DNA from: Allorhizobium pseudoryzae
GTDB lineage: Bacteria; Pseudomonadota; Alphaproteobacteria; Rhizobiales; Rhizobiaceae
Assembly: GCF_011046245.1 (NCBI RefSeq)
Contig: NZ_CP049244.1
Span: forward strand, 806,001-870,000
DNA length: 64,000 bases
Direction of reading: 5' to 3'
Shown: piece by piece, positions 62,511 through 64,000 of the stretch
Position numbering within the stretch: the first letter of the stretch is position 1
How the letters are laid out: every line of letters begins with the position of its first letter
Notes under the pieces: model-generated
Database searches by the model: none
Seen by the model: the letters and a program-made list of their open reading frames with translations, nothing else
What the model was told of the DNA's origin: nothing
Made by a program: the position numbers and the translations under genes

Positions 62511-63257
62511 TCAGTGCTCGGACAGGAGCGAGCCCCAGCCCTGCACCTTGTCCTCAATGCCGTTCTGGCGCAGCGCATACCAATAGGTTGCAGTGTTGAT
62601 GGCAATCACCGGTTTGTCCAGCCAGAATTCGGCAATGCCCGCGACACGGGCCATGGCGAGGTTGGTTCCGACCTGAACGATGGCTTCGACGCTCGAATCG
62701 TTCACCTCGTTGATGCTGTCGCGCAGTTCCTTCTCGCTCACATGCGCAATCAGCATCGGGCTCTGGCACTGCAGGCCCTTCAGGTGCACCACCTCATAAC
62801 CGCAGTCGGAGAAGAACTTGATCACCTGCTTGTCGCCCACCGGCATATAGGGTGTCACCACGCCGATCCGCTTGATGTCACCATACTTGGCCAAGGCCGC
62901 CTGGCAGGCATCCGATCCCATCGTGACTTTCACGCCGGCACGTTCCTCGACGCGTTTTTGCAATTGCACCGAGCCATCCAGGCCGTCCCAGAAGGTTTCG
63001 GCCGACATGCCCATCACCAGATGGTCCGGTCTGCAGGTCATCACGGAATCGATCGATTGCATGATGGCCGCGCGAATATTGTCGATGAGCTTTAGAAAGT
63101 CCTCGTCACTGTGGACCGGATCATCCGGGATCGTGATGCGCGAAAAATGATTGGTGACGCCGACCGGACTCATCCGATCGAATTCCGGCTGCACGGAGGT
63201 GTTGGTGGAGGGGGCGATGACGCCAAATTTCTTGCGGTAACCCAGGCTGTCTACCAT
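62511..63257 (-). CDS. Maleate isomerase/arylmalonate decarboxylase-family paralogue lacking both cysteines
   Basis: 248 residues, same length and layout as the gene at 55793 (P-S-T-N-T-S-V-Q-P-E-F near residue 16; A-T-Y-W-Y-A-L-R near the end). The first Cys position is Met84 (V-M-G-M-S-A-E) and the second Gly197 (Q-V-G-T-N-L). Other Cys (75, 118, 152, 164) do not align with the active site. It therefore cannot use the known thiol mechanism; it may be a decarboxylase/isomerase of new type or a binding protein. Lies 33 bp after the FAD monooxygenase. Confidence 0.78.
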   Translation of the reverse strand: MVDSLGYRKKFGVIAPSTNTSVQPEFDRMSPVGVTNHFSRITIPDDPVHSDEDFLKLIDNIRAAIMQSIDSVMTCRPDHLVMGMSAETFWDGLDGSVQLQKRVEERAGVKVTMGSDACQAALAKYGDIKRIGVVTPYMPVGDKQVIKFFSDCGYEVVHLKGLQCQSPMLIAHVSEKELRDSINEVNDSSVEAIVQVGTNLAMARVAGIAEFWLDKPVIAINTATYWYALRQNGIEDKVQGWGSLLSEH

Positions 63258-63290
63258 GATGAAATCCTTGCTGAATGTTGAGAACGGCGG

Positions 63291-64000
63291 TCAGGCGACG
63301 TCTTCCAGGTCGCGCAGCGACTGGATCATTGAGGACCGCATCAGATAGTTTTTGTGTTTGGCCGCATCATCGACGATACGGCGCAACTCGTCATGATAGG
63401 CGGCACGCGCGGCGGGATCGTTTTCCGCCATCATCTTGCGATTGCGCAGCGACTGCTCCTGAACCGTCTCGATGGCAACCTTCCGGCGCTGTCGGTTGTA
63501 ACGCTCGGTAATCTCGAGAGGCGCCTTGCCGTTCCACACATCGATCAGCTTGTCGCACAGATTGACCGCGTCGTGGATGCCGCCATTCATGCCCATGCCG
63601 CCCAGCGGATTGTTGAGGTGAGCGGCGTCGCCGGCGAGGAAAACACGGCCCGCGACATAGGTCGCAGCCACCCGCTGGTGGACGCGGTACGCGGTTGCAT
63701 GGACAATGTCGTAGGACCCGTCTTTTGGGCAGAGCGCCTGCAATCGGCGCTCCATTTCCGCCGGCGCCTTGATCTGCTCTTCCGTCTGGTTGGGGTCCGT
63801 CGGCAGCAGAACCCGCCAAAGGGACGGTGTGCGCAAAAGCACCGCCCACTCGCTAGGATCCGTGAGGTAGGCGATGGGCGCCAGATCCTCGATCGCTTCG
63901 TCGAACCGGAACGAGGTCGACATCGATAGGAAGATCTCCGGAATGGTCAGCCCGTCGAAAGCGATTCCCAGGGATTTGCGGATGGCGCTTCGTGCTCCGT
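63291..64000 (-). CDS. FAD-dependent aromatic monooxygenase, C-terminal part (5' end beyond window edge)
   Basis: About 236 residues visible and open to the edge. It begins with D-G-A-R-S-A-I-R-type sequence (the D-G motif of para-hydroxybenzoate-hydroxylase-family enzymes), then V-A-G-R-V-F-L-A-G-D-A-A-H near the middle, which binds the FAD ribityl chain, and P-L-G-G-M-G-M-N-G-G-I-H-D-A. The family hydroxylates phenols and hydroxypyridines; decarboxylating members act on nicotinate and pyridoxine derivatives. First visible gene of the operon running down to 57594. Confidence 0.87.
   Translation of the reverse strand, partial: GARSAIRKSLGIAFDGLTIPEIFLSMSTSFRFDEAIEDLAPIAYLTDPSEWAVLLRTPSLWRVLLPTDPNQTEEQIKAPAEMERRLQALCPKDGSYDIVHATAYRVHQRVAATYVAGRVFLAGDAAHLNNPLGGMGMNGGIHDAVNLCDKLIDVWNGKAPLEITERYNRQRRKVAIETVQEQSLRNRKMMAENDPAARAAYHDELRRIVDDAAKHKNYLMRSSMIQSLRDLEDVA

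Noticed and set aside
1..64000. Search by eye for CRISPR arrays, insertion sequences, integrases, tRNAs and phage genes
   Set aside because: No regularly spaced repeats, transposase motifs, terminal inverted repeats or tRNA cloverleaf sequences were noticed; a tRNAscan-SE or ISfinder run would be decisive.

Overview
The window looks like a piece of a Rhizobiaceae-type alphaproteobacterial genome (Rhizobium/Agrobacterium/Ensifer/Shinella relatives). This rests on high G+C, dense ABC uptake operons each with a GntR or LacI regulator, and a ChvE/MmsAB sugar system next to the non-phosphorylative L-arabinose pathway first worked out in Agrobacterium and Azospirillum. No rRNA, tRNA, insertion sequence, phage gene or CRISPR array was seen. 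The content is almost purely catabolic, as is common on rhizobial chromids or megaplasmids, but the replicon type is an inference.

Layout. 1-10.3 kb: a gamma-glutamyltransferase-like enzyme (cut by the window edge) and a FadR-type regulator, divergent from a peptide-type ABC importer followed by an amidase, with a racemase-fold protein and a RidA protein beside them. 10.3-11.5 kb: an SDR and a tiny hydrophilic protein. 11.5-20.6 kb: a GntR regulator divergent from araD1, a sugar dehydrogenase, a sugar-acid dehydratase, chvE, mmsA and mmsB, with an attenuator-like hairpin after chvE and a strong terminator at the end. 20.6-25.4 kb: purU, a succinyl-CoA:acetate-type CoA-transferase and a membrane diguanylate cyclase. 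25.4-28.7 kb: promoter, cobalamin riboswitch and a BtuFCD-like importer. 28.7-29.4 kb: a 1-Cys peroxiredoxin.

29.6-44.2 kb: a long, tightly coupled minus-strand operon (HutC-type regulator, LivK/H/M/G/F-type importer, a possible 58-codon ORF, an isocitrate-lyase-superfamily lyase, HyuB, HyuA, an isochorismatase-fold hydrolase). Upstream lie LeuC/LeuD-like hydratase genes and a divergent fumarate-reductase-like flavoprotein; both promoter regions carry the same 13-bp motif. 44.5-53.3 kb: a LacI-controlled operon (FrcBCA-like sugar importer, phosphotriesterase-family lactonase, amidotransferase-fold protein, BtpA-family protein, M20 amidohydrolase) interrupted by a ribokinase-family gene on the opposite strand. 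53.5-64 kb: two further minus-strand catabolic operons around a UTRA-type GntR regulator. One holds an SDR, an isochorismatase-fold amidase, a second isocitrate-lyase-superfamily lyase and a maleate-isomerase-like enzyme. The other holds an MBL hydrolase, SDR, ALDH, FCD regulator, PuuE-like deacetylase, a cysteine-less maleate-isomerase paralogue and an FAD monooxygenase (cut by the edge).

The common theme is hydrolysis of C-N bonds (amidase, GGT, HyuAB, two isochorismatase-fold hydrolases, an M20 carbamoylase-type enzyme, a PuuE-like protein) linked to lyases and hydratases for C4-C7 dicarboxylates. The 29.6-44.2 kb cluster reads as a self-contained and possibly undescribed pathway. A plausible scheme is uptake of a cyclic imide or lactam, ATP-driven ring opening, deamidation, C=C redox, hydration and retro-aldol or retro-Claisen cleavage. 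The substrate is not shown by the sequence.
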